In this document: piece after piece, positions 1 through 7,062 of the stretch
Position numbering within the stretch: the first letter of the stretch is position 1
Layout: each line of letters starts with the position of its first letter
Source: JAVBNH01 sp031551635
Lineage (GTDB): Bacteria > Bacillota > Clostridia > Oscillospirales > Acutalibacteraceae
Length of the DNA stretch: 36,150 nt
Direction of reading: 5' to 3'
Assembly (NCBI GenBank): GCA_031551635.1
Contig: JAVBNH010000042.1
Span: 1 to 36,150, forward strand
The notes under the pieces: generated by a model
What the model saw: the letters and a program-made list of their open reading frames with translations, nothing else
Told to the model about the DNA's origin: nothing
The model's database searches: none
Position numbers and translations under genes: made by a program

Positions 1-1
1 T

Positions 2-1243
2 GGTCTTGTCGGAATGTGGGATTGCGTGGCTTTTGATGAAGTTGCTGGTATAACATTCAAAGATAAAGACGGCATTCAGATTATGAAGGACTTTATGGCA
101 TCCGGTTCGTTTGCTCGTGGAAAAGAAGAAAAGAACGCCAACGCTTCTATGGTGTTCGTCGGAAACATTAATCTAAGCGTAGATGTACTATTAAAAACAT
201 CGCACCTTTTTGATCCGTTCCCCGAAGCAATGGCATATGACAGTGCATTTTTTGACCGTATGCATTATTATCTGCCGGGTTGGGAAATTCCCAAGATGCG
301 CCCTGAGCTAATTACCAATGAGTATGGTTTTATCACCGACTACATAGCTGAATTTTTCCGTGAAATGCGCAAGCGCAGTTTCAGTGATGCGATGGACCGC
401 TATTTTCGTTTGGGAACGAATTTGAATCAGCGCGATGTCATTGCGGTTCGCAAGACGGTGTCAGGCTTATTAAAGCTGCTGTATCCCAACGGTGAGTTTG
501 GCAAGGATGAAGTCGCTGAAATATTGGAATACGCTCTTGAAGGACGCCGCCGCGTAAAAGAACAATTAAAGAAAATCGGTGGCATGGAATTTTATGATGT
601 TCATTTCTCTTATTTAGACAACGAAACCTTTGAAGAAACTTTTGTGTCCGTTCCCGAACAGGGTGCAGGAAAGTTGATACCTGAAGGGCAAAGCAAACCG
701 GGACATATTTACACTGTTTCACACGGTGACAGCGGTATGATCGGTGTATTCAAGATGGAAACCGAAATGGTTAATGGAAATGGTAAATTTGAAGTTACCG
801 GTATTGGTTCGGGACGGGAAGCGAAAGAAAGCCTTAAAACAGCACAGAACTATTTTAAAGCAAACCGTAAACAGATCAGCGGTACGATTGATATTGAAAG
901 AAACGACTTCTTGATGCACATTGCTGATTGCCAAGGTATTGGCGTATCAACCGAACTTGCTTTATGTGGATTTGTAGCACTATGCAGCGCAGCTCTTCAT
1001 AAGCCTATGCTATCGCAAATATGCATTCTCGGAAATATGAGCATCGGCGGTACCGTGACCAAAGTGGAAGAACTGGCAAATACCTTGCAAGTATGCTTTG
1101 ACGCAGGAGCGAAAAAGATTTTGCTTCCCATGTCTGCCGCCGCCGATATCGCAACTGTTCCATCAGAATTATTTGCGAAATTTCAAACATCGTTTTATAC
1201 CAGTCCGGAAGATGCAGTATACAAGGCGTTGGGAATTGAATAA
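2..1243 (+). CDS. brxL: BREX system Lon-like protease BrxL (3' part)
   Basis: BrxL is the Lon-like ATPase/protease-fold protein that usually closes type 1 BREX phage-defence operons. The reading frame is open through the left edge (codons before the first ATG read G-L-V-G), so the N-terminal part lies outside the window; about 413 residues remain. What is seen begins inside the AAA+ region: WDCVAFDEVAG resembles a Walker B strand and SMVFVGNINL a sensor-1 segment. The C-terminal third (from about residue 240 of the visible part) matches the Lon proteolytic-domain fold: GIGVSTELALCGFVALCSAAL followed by ILGNMSIGGTVTKVEELAN and AGAKKILLPM, as in Lon S16 domains where the loop precedes the catalytic Lys. 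Other BREX genes (brxA, brxB, brxC, pglX, pglZ) would be expected to the left. Family assignment is strong; activity in this strain is inferred. Confidence 0.9.
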   Translation, partial: GLVGMWDCVAFDEVAGITFKDKDGIQIMKDFMASGSFARGKEEKNANASMVFVGNINLSVDVLLKTSHLFDPFPEAMAYDSAFFDRMHYYLPGWEIPKMRPELITNEYGFITDYIAEFFREMRKRSFSDAMDRYFRLGTNLNQRDVIAVRKTVSGLLKLLYPNGEFGKDEVAEILEYALEGRRRVKEQLKKIGGMEFYDVHFSYLDNETFEETFVSVPEQGAGKLIPEGQSKPGHIYTVSHGDSGMIGVFKMETEMVNGNGKFEVTGIGSGREAKESLKTAQNYFKANRKQISGTIDIERNDFLMHIADCQGIGVSTELALCGFVALCSAALHKPMLSQICILGNMSIGGTVTKVEELANTLQVCFDAGAKKILLPMSAAADIATVPSELFAKFQTSFYTSPEDAVYKALGIE

Positions 1244-1247
1244 CAAC

Positions 1248-1279
1248 AAGGAGGACACATTGATCAAATGAAAGCTTAA
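1248..1279 (+). other. Ribosome-binding site without a gene after brxL
   Basis: A perfect AAGGAGG lies at 1248-1254, five bases after the brxL stop. The first ATG after it (1268) reads Met-Lys-Ala-stop. No open frame of useful length follows before the hairpin at 1336. This looks like the translation start of a lost or truncated downstream gene, though a leader peptide or chance cannot be excluded. Confidence 0.35.
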
Positions 1280-1335
1280 ATATCGGCAGAAAAAGCAAGG
1301 CGAAAATCAGAATAAAATCTGCGTATAACAAAAAG

Positions 1336-1366
1336 CCTGCGGAATTTTATCCGCAGGTAATTTGCT
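1336..1366 (+). terminator. Rho-independent terminator of the BREX operon
   Basis: Perfect 8-bp stem CCTGCGGA/TCCGCAGG (1336-1343 with 1350-1357) with a 6-base loop, followed by a T-rich tail. It sits about 90 bp after the brxL stop and would end the operon. Confidence 0.75.
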
Positions 1367-1456
1367 TTATTTATCCAAATCACAAAAAAGGCAAGTTGAG
1401 ATAAGCTGATTTTGCACGAAAAGACACAGATAAAGATTTTTTATACCCATAATCGC

Positions 1457-1481
1457 ATTTCACATTTTATGGGAATGTGAA
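1457..1481. other. Hairpin in the gap between brxL and the DUF3795 gene
   Basis: A 9-bp perfect inverted repeat TTTCACATT/AATGTGAAA separated by 7 bases lies in the 348-bp gap 1244-1591. Neither side carries a clean U-run, so it may be a weak terminator or an operator. The rest of the gap holds no gene that I can support. Confidence 0.35.
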
Positions 1482-1591
1482 AAGACAGTGTTCTAACGGT
1501 ATTTTGCTACTGTGTAATGTAGAAAATCTAACTACTTACGCAGCGAGGCTTTTCAGCTGTGTTGGTCGTAAATGCTTATTTTTCATAATTC

Positions 1592-2158
1592 TTAATTTTT
1601 TGATTTTTTACGAAGTATTAAGGAAATGCTTTGTTTTTCTGCCAAAGCTTCAAAAAGACTAACGGCGATTTCTGTTTTTTCTTTTTGAGGAGCATTAATA
1701 TTTATATCACTTTTTATTTGTTCCATGATAGAAGTTACATCTTGAAGGTTTAATAGATTAATTGCTACACAGAAGAAACTCTTACGTCGTCCGTCATCAT
1801 ACGATTGTAATAAATGCTCCAAAATTTTTACTTTGCTATTTAACTCAGCCGAATAGGCTTCAAGTCCAATTTTTTTTGCTTTTTCAATATCGTAGAATTG
1901 ATTTTTATGTGTGATAAATGAGTCGGAGCAGTCAGCACCATCATATTTCTTACATGGGTATTCGTCACATTGAAAACAATACTCAATGCCTTTACGCTGG
2001 CTACAAGATAATACGCCACACGGAGGATGTTTTGCCGAAAATCCTTCACCCGAACAGCCGGGACATTTAGATGAGCCAACAGTGGGATAACGGGGGCATA
2101 ATCCGCAATTAAGTCCACAAGCTGAGAATAGTGGGTAAGTTCTTGTTTTGTATTCCAT
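1592..2158 (-). CDS. DUF3795-like cysteine-rich protein
   Basis: A 188-residue protein whose N-terminal half is rich in Cys pairs: ACGLNCGLCPRY, KCPGCSGEG, PPCGVLSCS, and YCFQCDEYPCKKY. This spacing resembles the DUF3795 family, small proteins presumed to bind a metal (zinc or an Fe-S cluster); no reaction is established. The C-terminal half is helical and charged, without signal peptide or membrane segment. The ATG at 2158 follows a GGGGGAAA ribosome site two bases upstream of the codon, and the N-terminus fits the family. The gene stands alone between the BREX end and tRNA-Pro, convergent with brxL, and its AT-rich sequence is like brxL, so it may belong to the accessory segment. Family call moderately sure, function unknown. 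Confidence 0.7.
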   Translation of the reverse strand: MEYKTRTYPLFSACGLNCGLCPRYPTVGSSKCPGCSGEGFSAKHPPCGVLSCSQRKGIEYCFQCDEYPCKKYDGADCSDSFITHKNQFYDIEKAKKIGLEAYSAELNSKVKILEHLLQSYDDGRRKSFFCVAINLLNLQDVTSIMEQIKSDININAPQKEKTEIAVSLFEALAEKQSISLILRKKSKN

Positions 2159-2207
2159 AATTTCCCCCTAAAACCAAGACGAATTTAATATAAATTTTCT
2201 GCATCCC

Positions 2208-2213
2208 ATTATA
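2208..2213 (-). promoter_or_regulatory. Extended -10 promoter of the DUF3795 gene
   Basis: Read on the minus strand the site is TGTTATAAT, a perfect TATAAT with the TG extension; no convincing -35 hexamer is seen. It lies about 50 bp upstream of the start codon at 2158. Confidence 0.5.
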
Positions 2214-2328
2214 ACACATTTAACTAAACAGTTTATTTTTATTGCGAAACACTTCAAGCACTTCGTTTTTCGGGGTATAACCAAAACATGTGGTCAAAAT
2301 CGGTTTTTGCAATAAAAACTAAAAACAG

Positions 2329-2362
2329 AAAACCCGCTCAAACGCAGTGTTCAAGCGGTTTT
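2329..2362 (-). terminator. Terminator of tRNA-Pro
   Basis: On the minus strand, AAAACCGCTTGAAC pairs with GTTTGAGCGGGTTTT around a short loop and is followed by a T-rich stretch (CTGTTTTTAGTTTTT). It starts four bases after the tRNA 3' end. Confidence 0.8.
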
Positions 2363-2365
2363 CCG

Positions 2366-2442
2366 TGGTCGGGACAACAGGACTTGAACCTGCGGCATCT
2401 TGGTCCCAAACCAAGCACTCTACCAAACTGAGCTATGTCCCG
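2366..2442 (-). tRNA. tRNA-Pro (anticodon UGG)
   Basis: A complete 77-nt cloverleaf. The acceptor stem CGGGACA/TGTCCCG is perfect, the discriminator is A and the CCA end is encoded (2366-2368 on this strand). The anticodon stem CTTGG/CCAAG encloses TTTGGGA, giving anticodon TGG (proline). The T arm holds GGTTCAAGTCC. The tRNA 3' end faces the BREX side of the window, the usual orientation when a tRNA 3' end serves as an island integration site; no integrase is in view. Confidence 0.96.
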
Positions 2443-2484
2443 ACGACTTTTTCTTATTCTTATGTTTAAAACGATGCAAGGGAT

Positions 2485-2513
2485 AGTATAATTAATTCAT
2501 GAGCTTTTGTCAA
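2485..2513 (-). promoter_or_regulatory. Promoter of tRNA-Pro
   Basis: Minus-strand TTGACA (2508-2513), 17-bp spacer, TATACT (2485-2490). This near-consensus sigma-A promoter places the transcription start about 35 bp before the tRNA. Confidence 0.85.
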
Positions 2514-2595
2514 GAATAAAATTGACAGGTTAATATTTTTTTATTAGCCAGCAAGAATCGTTTTGCACTAGACTGGTTGAGCTTATTATATTCAC

Positions 2596-2670
2596 TAACA
2601 TGGGCTTGGCTTGCCAAGCCCATAACCCAAGTCTTGTTTATTATTGAGCTTTCAGCCCACTAAGGTACTA
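2596..2670. repeat. 75-bp dispersed hairpin element, copy 1
   Basis: First of three copies (others at 4032-4106 and 20382-20456), all in the same orientation in the window. It begins TAAC, carries a long hairpin GGGCTTGGC-TT-GCCAAGCCC, continues AACCCAAGTCTTGTT, a second small hairpin around GAGCTTTCAGC, and ends CACTAAGGTACTA. Copy 1 differs from copy 2 at about four positions. It lies in the 412-bp gap 2443-2854, which also has the promoters of tRNA-Pro and of the next permease gene. No T-run follows the hairpin on either strand, so it is not a simple terminator. Confidence 0.9.
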
Positions 2671-2789
2671 AGTCGAAAAGCCGTTACTATAAAATACTGT
2701 ATAAGCGTAGTGTACACAACAGAGTGCAAATTTTAATATAAATCACATTAAAAATTAATTAAATCGAAATAATTATTTTATTATTCCCC

Positions 2790-2818
2790 TTGTATATATA
2801 AACAAAATGCAGTATTAT
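2790..2818 (+). promoter_or_regulatory. Promoter of the AI-2E family permease gene
   Basis: TTGTAT (2790-2795), 17-bp spacer, TATTAT (2813-2818). This places the start of transcription a few bases downstream of 2820, supporting the ATG at 2855 over the upstream ATG at 2807, which would lie inside the promoter. Confidence 0.65.
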
Positions 2819-2854
2819 ATATATGGAAAAGTTTCCTTTGAGAGGGAGGACGTT

Positions 2855-4024
2855 ATGAATCTTAAGGTTGAAAAAAGAAAGTCGTTTCTTATTAATTTGC
2901 TCTATTTTGCGGTTATGCTGCTGATAGCTTACTTCGTTATGCATTACGCGCTGGGGTATCTTGCGCCGTTTTTTATCGCGCTGATTGTGGCTCTGATTCT
3001 GCAAAAACCAATTAATCTCATCACCAAAAAAACCAAAATTAAACGCGGGATTGTCAGCTCGCTCTGTGTTGTTTTTCTGCTTTTGATATTCGGCTCTCTG
3101 CTGGCGGTGCTCATTTTGATGATTATCAATGAGCTGCAAAGCTTCTTTTCCTTTCTAGCGGGTAAACTTTCGGACATTCCGGCACTGTTTGAGGAAATCA
3201 GGGCATGGATTAAAAGCGGACTCTATGTGCTGCCGAATTCGATTGAGGGTCAGATGCGTGACTACATAAACTCCCTCTCACCCGATTCGCTGATAGATAC
3301 ACTGACAAAAGAATTTCAGATGTCATGGCTCTCCTCGCCCATTTCGGTGCTCTGGAGCACCACAAAGCAGATTCCGAACCTCATCATCGCCACCTTTGTA
3401 ACGATAATTTCTTCATTTTTTATGACCGCCGACTTTCCTGTTATCGCGGGCTTTATCTATCGGCAGCTCCCTCGCGACAAGGCCGAAAAGCTTTCAAAAT
3501 CAAAGACTGTGGCCTTTTCGTCACTCGGAAAAATGTTCAAGGCTTATGCTATAATTATTCTCATAACCGCAACAGAGCTCTTTTTAGGGCTCTCTATCCT
3601 CAGGCTGCTGAAAGTTTATGACGGTAACTATATCGCAATGATTTGCATAATCACAGCGTTCATTGACGTCATTCCGGTGCTGGGCACAGGTACAGTGCTC
3701 CTGCCGTGGGGAATTATCTCACTGATGCTGGGGAATATCGGCTTGGGTATAGGAGTGCTGGCAATTTACGGAGTCGTGACTGTCATTCGTCAAATTATCG
3801 AGCCGAAGCTAGTCGCCGCACAGGTCGGATTGCCGGCGGTTGTCACAATTCTCGGAATGTATGTCGGTATAAAAATATTCGGGCCTATCGGAATTTTCGT
3901 TCTGCCGCTTTTAATAGTGATGTTCAAGCAGCTTAGCGACGAGGGGCTTATTCATGTGTTTAAAACAGTGAAGGATTATGAAGATGCGAAATCCGCCGTG
4001 ACTGCTGAGGAAAAAGAAGAATAA
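2855..4024 (+). CDS. AI-2E family / YtvI-like membrane permease
   Basis: A 389-residue polytopic membrane protein of the AI-2E transporter superfamily (PerM, TqsA, sporulation protein YtvI). About eight hydrophobic segments are visible: two near the N-terminus (LLYFAVMLLIAYFVM and YLAPFFIALIVALIL), one at about residues 65-85, a hydrophilic loop at about 90-145, then a C-terminal block of helices from about residue 165. The motif region AFIDVIPVLGTGTVLLPWG at about 270-290 and the following REIIEPKLV-like stretch (IRQIIEPKLVAAQVGLP) are typical of the family. The start at 2855 follows GGGAGG with a 6-base gap; an upstream in-frame ATG lies within the promoter. The substrate cannot be told from sequence; Clostridial members near this length are often annotated as YtvI. 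Monocistronic, flanked on both sides by 75-bp repeat elements. Confidence 0.85.
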   Translation: MNLKVEKRKSFLINLLYFAVMLLIAYFVMHYALGYLAPFFIALIVALILQKPINLITKKTKIKRGIVSSLCVVFLLLIFGSLLAVLILMIINELQSFFSFLAGKLSDIPALFEEIRAWIKSGLYVLPNSIEGQMRDYINSLSPDSLIDTLTKEFQMSWLSSPISVLWSTTKQIPNLIIATFVTIISSFFMTADFPVIAGFIYRQLPRDKAEKLSKSKTVAFSSLGKMFKAYAIIILITATELFLGLSILRLLKVYDGNYIAMICIITAFIDVIPVLGTGTVLLPWGIISLMLGNIGLGIGVLAIYGVVTVIRQIIEPKLVAAQVGLPAVVTILGMYVGIKIFGPIGIFVLPLLIVMFKQLSDEGLIHVFKTVKDYEDAKSAVTAEEKEE

Positions 4025-4031
4025 ACAAATC

Positions 4032-4106
4032 TAACGTAGGCTTGGCTTGCCAAGCCCATAACCCAAGTCTTGTTAATTATTGAGCTTTCAACCCACTAAG
4101 GTACTA
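4032..4106. repeat. 75-bp dispersed hairpin element, copy 2
   Basis: Starts seven bases after the permease stop and ends 21 bases before the NYN gene start, so it fills the whole gap. Its stem has substitutions relative to copies 1 and 3: on the minus strand one becomes a G-T (G-U in RNA) pair, on the plus strand the same change would be an A-C mismatch. It creates a spurious in-frame TTG extension for the following gene. Confidence 0.9.
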
Positions 4107-4127
4107 GAAAAACGAATGGAGTTTTTT

Positions 4128-4898
4128 ATGTCAAATTTTGAAGAATCTCGAGGGGACTTACAATTTGCCGTGCTTATTGACGCGGATAATGTAAGCCACT
4201 CATATGTAAAAGTTATGCTGGAGGAGATTGCGCGTTACGGAACACCGACAATAAAGCGCATTTACGGCGACTGGACGCAGACAGGGGTTTCAGGCTGGAA
4301 ATCCGTCCTGCTTGACAACGCCATTACCCCGATTCAACAGTACGGATACACTACCGGAAAAAACGCCACGGACTCAGCGATGATAATCGATGCGATGGAT
4401 ATTCTTTATTCAAACAAAGTCGACGGTTTTTGCATTGTTTCCAGTGACAGTGATTTTACGAGGCTGTCAACAAGGCTGAGGGAAGCGGGAATGAAGGTCA
4501 TCGGAATCGGCGAGAAAAAAACACCAACGCCTTTTATCGCTGCTTGCGACCGTTTTATTTATCTCGAAATTTTGATGCCTGTGAAGGAAAAAGCCGAAAA
4601 CAAAAGAATTACACCTGTTGGAGTAGTCAAAAACAAGCAGGCAAACAAAAAGAAAGAGCTGCCGGTTAATGTTGTGGAACTTATCAAGCGTTCTGTGGAG
4701 ACTGTCGCCGACGACGACGGCTGGGCATTTCTCGGCGATGTCGGCAACCTGATTTTAAAAACGCAACCGTCATTTGACTCGAGAAATTACGGCTACATGA
4801 AGCTTACGCAACTGATAGTTGCGACTGAGCTTTTCGAAATTGACAAGCGTGACACGACGAATAAAGCGGTAAAACATATATATGTCAGAGAAAAATAG
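4128..4898 (+). CDS. NYN domain protein with C-terminal OST-HTH/LOTUS domain
   Basis: A 256-residue soluble protein. Residues about 10-145 form a NYN (LabA/Limkain-like, PIN-fold) nuclease-type domain: VLIDADNVSHSYV, then TKNATDSAMIIDAMDI-like (GKNATDSAMIIDAMDILY) and FCIVSSDSDFTRLSTRLREAG, giving the conserved acidic residues of the metal site. Residues about 180-256 (LPVNVVELIKRSVE through FEIDKRDTTNKAVKHIYV) fit an OST-HTH/LOTUS domain, thought to bind RNA. The pair suggests an RNA-processing or RNA-binding role; substrate unknown. I chose ATG 4128 because GGAG (4118-4121) is six bases upstream; the longer frame would start with a TTG inside the 75-bp repeat. No partner gene is obviously coupled. 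Confidence 0.88.
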   Translation: MSNFEESRGDLQFAVLIDADNVSHSYVKVMLEEIARYGTPTIKRIYGDWTQTGVSGWKSVLLDNAITPIQQYGYTTGKNATDSAMIIDAMDILYSNKVDGFCIVSSDSDFTRLSTRLREAGMKVIGIGEKKTPTPFIAACDRFIYLEILMPVKEKAENKRITPVGVVKNKQANKKKELPVNVVELIKRSVETVADDDGWAFLGDVGNLILKTQPSFDSRNYGYMKLTQLIVATELFEIDKRDTTNKAVKHIYVREK

Positions 4899-5019
4899 AA
4901 ATTAGATCGTAGATGGTAAACAACAGTCGCTATCTTGATTAAATATTTAATTATTTCTCTATTCTCGCGATTATTTGAAATTTTACTAATCCATATAAAA
5001 ATCAAGGAGGGGTATGGCT

Positions 5020-6000
5020 ATGAAATTAGTCAGATGGGGCATAATCGGTACGGGCGGAATTGCCCACAGGTTCGCGCAGGCGGCAAAGAGAACACCGGGG
5101 GTAACGCTGTCAGCGGTTGCATCCCGCAAACAGGAAACTGCGGACGCCTTCGCCGACGAATTCGGCATTGAAAACCGCTTTGCGACATATGAGGCTATGG
5201 CTAAGTCGGACACAGTTGACGCGGTTTATATCGCCCTTCCTCACGGGCTTCACTGCGAAAATGCGATAATGTGCATTGAAAACAGTAAACCGGTTCTCAG
5301 CGAAAAACCGATTACAATAAACGCCAAGCAGCTCAGAATGATAATGGACGCTGCCGCGAAGCATAAGGTTTTTTTCATGGAGGCTATGTGGGGCAGGGTC
5401 GTGCCCGGAACGAAGCAGCTTATTGACATTGTAAAATCCGGAAAACTCGGTAAAATAAAGGGTGTTCAGGCATCGTTCTGCTATGAGATGAGCGACGAGC
5501 CGGATCATCATGCATTCAAGCCTCAGTACGGCGGCGGCTCTTTACTCGATGTGGGCTGCTACGCCCTGTATTTTGCTTCATGGTATACCTCGGGCAAGGT
5601 CACCGAAATTCAGGCTATGGCTGAGATTGACTCTAACGCGGTCGATGTTCACACCTGCATTCAGATGAAGTATGACGACAACTGTATTGCCGCTCTGTCC
5701 TCGGCTATGATGGTCAGCAAACCGAATGAAGGCTTTATTTTCGGCGAAAAGGGTCATATCCGCTGCAGGCGATTTTACGCGCCTGAGGAGTTTGAGCTGA
5801 ACATAGACGGCGAGGAAAAGCAAACTATAAAAACACCGTATTTCGGTAACGGCTTCGAGGAGCAGATTATGGAGGCTTCCGACTGTATCAGAGCGGGTAA
5901 GCTTGAAAGCGAGCTGCTTAACCACGCGAAGAGCCTATATATAATGGAGCAGATGGATGAAATCAGGAAGATGATTGGAGTAAAATATCCTGTAGATTAG
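5020..6000 (+). CDS. Gfo/Idh/MocA family NAD(P)-dependent oxidoreductase
   Basis: About 326 residues. The N-terminal Rossmann fold starts WGIIGTGGIAHRFAQAA, the dinucleotide-binding Gly-rich loop. The family signature EKPI occurs as LSEKPITINAKQL near residue 95. The C-terminal half (from about residue 120) has the usual alpha/beta substrate domain with GGGSLLDVGCYALYFA, where the Asp/Gly/Cys-Tyr stretch is typical of the dihydrodiol dehydrogenase/sugar dehydrogenase branch. The substrate cannot be named. Two ATGs compete: 5014 lies only three bases after AGGAGG (5005-5010), 5020 nine bases after it, so 5020 is preferred. It precedes two SDR-type genes on the same strand with a 45-bp gap, so the three may form one sugar or polyol metabolism unit. 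Confidence 0.9.
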   Translation: MKLVRWGIIGTGGIAHRFAQAAKRTPGVTLSAVASRKQETADAFADEFGIENRFATYEAMAKSDTVDAVYIALPHGLHCENAIMCIENSKPVLSEKPITINAKQLRMIMDAAAKHKVFFMEAMWGRVVPGTKQLIDIVKSGKLGKIKGVQASFCYEMSDEPDHHAFKPQYGGGSLLDVGCYALYFASWYTSGKVTEIQAMAEIDSNAVDVHTCIQMKYDDNCIAALSSAMMVSKPNEGFIFGEKGHIRCRRFYAPEEFELNIDGEEKQTIKTPYFGNGFEEQIMEASDCIRAGKLESELLNHAKSLYIMEQMDEIRKMIGVKYPVD

Positions 6001-6002
6001 AT

Positions 6003-6030
6003 TTTAGACTTTAGACAATATCTAAATACA
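6003..6030. repeat. Weak heptad repeat between oxidoreductase and SDR gene
   Basis: GATTTTA-GACTTTA-GACAATA style units with a 7-base period fill most of the gap between two genes. It resembles the heptad arrays elsewhere in the window but is short and imperfect. Confidence 0.4.
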
Positions 6031-6045
6031 AAAGGTGATGGGGTT

Positions 6046-7059
6046 ATGCGAATTTTTATTATCGGCGGAACAGGCTTGCTTGGTAGTGAGGCTGCGAAGC
6101 TTTTTATCACTCAGGGGCATTCGGTGGTTTCCGTCGCCCTGCCTCCCCTGCCGAAGGATGCCATTTTGCCTAAGGAAATGGAAATTGTTTTCGGCAATTA
6201 TCTGGACATGGACGACGCTGAAATCGCGCGGCTGATGAAGGGCTGCGACTGCTTTGTCTTTGCCGCCGGAATAGATGATAGGATCGAGCTTCCGGCACCT
6301 GTCTATGATGCCTATAAAAAATACAATATCGATTCACTTGAGCGGCTGCTGCGTATCGCGAAGACCTCGGGCGTTAAAAATTCTGTCATTCTCGGCTCCT
6401 ATTTTTGTTATTTTTCTCGCATTTACCCCTCCATGAGACTGCCGCAGAAGCACCCCTATATACAAAGCCGGATTATTCAAGAGCAGGTTGCTCTAAGCTT
6501 CGCGGACGATAAAATGGGTGTTGCGATACTTGAGCTGCCGTATATTTTCGGTGTTCAACCGGGAAGAAAACCTGTTTGGACTATTCTCATCGAGCAGCTC
6601 TCAAAAATGGGCAATATCACCTTCTACCCCCGAGGCGGCTCGGCAATGGTCACCGTGCGGCAGGTTGCTCAGAGCATAGTCGGTGCGGCGCTAAACAACA
6701 AAGGAGGGAACACTTATCCTATCGGTTATTATAACTATACCTGGGATGAGTTTTTAAGTGTCGCTCACAGGGCTATCGGTCAGCCGGAGAGAAAAATTAT
6801 TCATATTTCCAAGCAGCTATTTATGCTTTACGGTAAATATATGCTGAATTTTGTATATAAAAAGAACAATATTGACCCCGGAATCCGAACGGATGAGCTC
6901 GCACACATCATGAATACTGAAATGTTTATTGACAAAAAGTGGAGCATCGCACTGGGTGTTACCGACGACGATATAGACCAGGCGATTTTTGATTCGGTAA
7001 AGCAGTCGGCAGACGCTTTCAGCAATGAACAGAACTATGTCGCGATGAAGGGGGAGTAG
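6046..7059 (+). CDS. NAD-dependent epimerase/dehydratase-like protein (extended SDR)
   Basis: A 337-residue extended short-chain dehydrogenase/reductase fold. The N-terminal IIGGTGLLGSEAAKLF is the GxxGxxG NAD(P) loop. The position that normally holds the YxxxK active site appears to read HPYIQSRIIQEQ, that is Y-x-x-x-R, so the catalytic Lys is replaced by Arg; the upstream region has VILGSYFCYFS where the Ser would be. This suggests a changed reaction or a structural/binding role, as in atypical SDRs. The C-terminal part binds the substrate in this family. Start at 6046 follows AAAGGTGATG. The next gene begins three bases after the stop, so the two are co-translated. Substrate unknown. Confidence 0.82.
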   Translation: MRIFIIGGTGLLGSEAAKLFITQGHSVVSVALPPLPKDAILPKEMEIVFGNYLDMDDAEIARLMKGCDCFVFAAGIDDRIELPAPVYDAYKKYNIDSLERLLRIAKTSGVKNSVILGSYFCYFSRIYPSMRLPQKHPYIQSRIIQEQVALSFADDKMGVAILELPYIFGVQPGRKPVWTILIEQLSKMGNITFYPRGGSAMVTVRQVAQSIVGAALNNKGGNTYPIGYYNYTWDEFLSVAHRAIGQPERKIIHISKQLFMLYGKYMLNFVYKKNNIDPGIRTDELAHIMNTEMFIDKKWSIALGVTDDDIDQAIFDSVKQSADAFSNEQNYVAMKGE

Positions 7060-7062
7060 GGC

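Noticed and set aside
1477..1662. 61-codon open frame on the plus strand
   Set aside because: It is antisense to the end of the DUF3795 gene, starts inside a hairpin and shows no protein-like features.
2596..2670. The 75-bp element as an integron attC site
   Set aside because: The palindrome is suggestive, but the RYYYAAC/GTTRRRY core sites are not found in the right arrangement, and no integrase or cassette array is present.
2596..2670. The 75-bp element as a simple transcription terminator
   Set aside because: No T-run follows the stem on either strand and much of the conserved sequence lies outside the stem.
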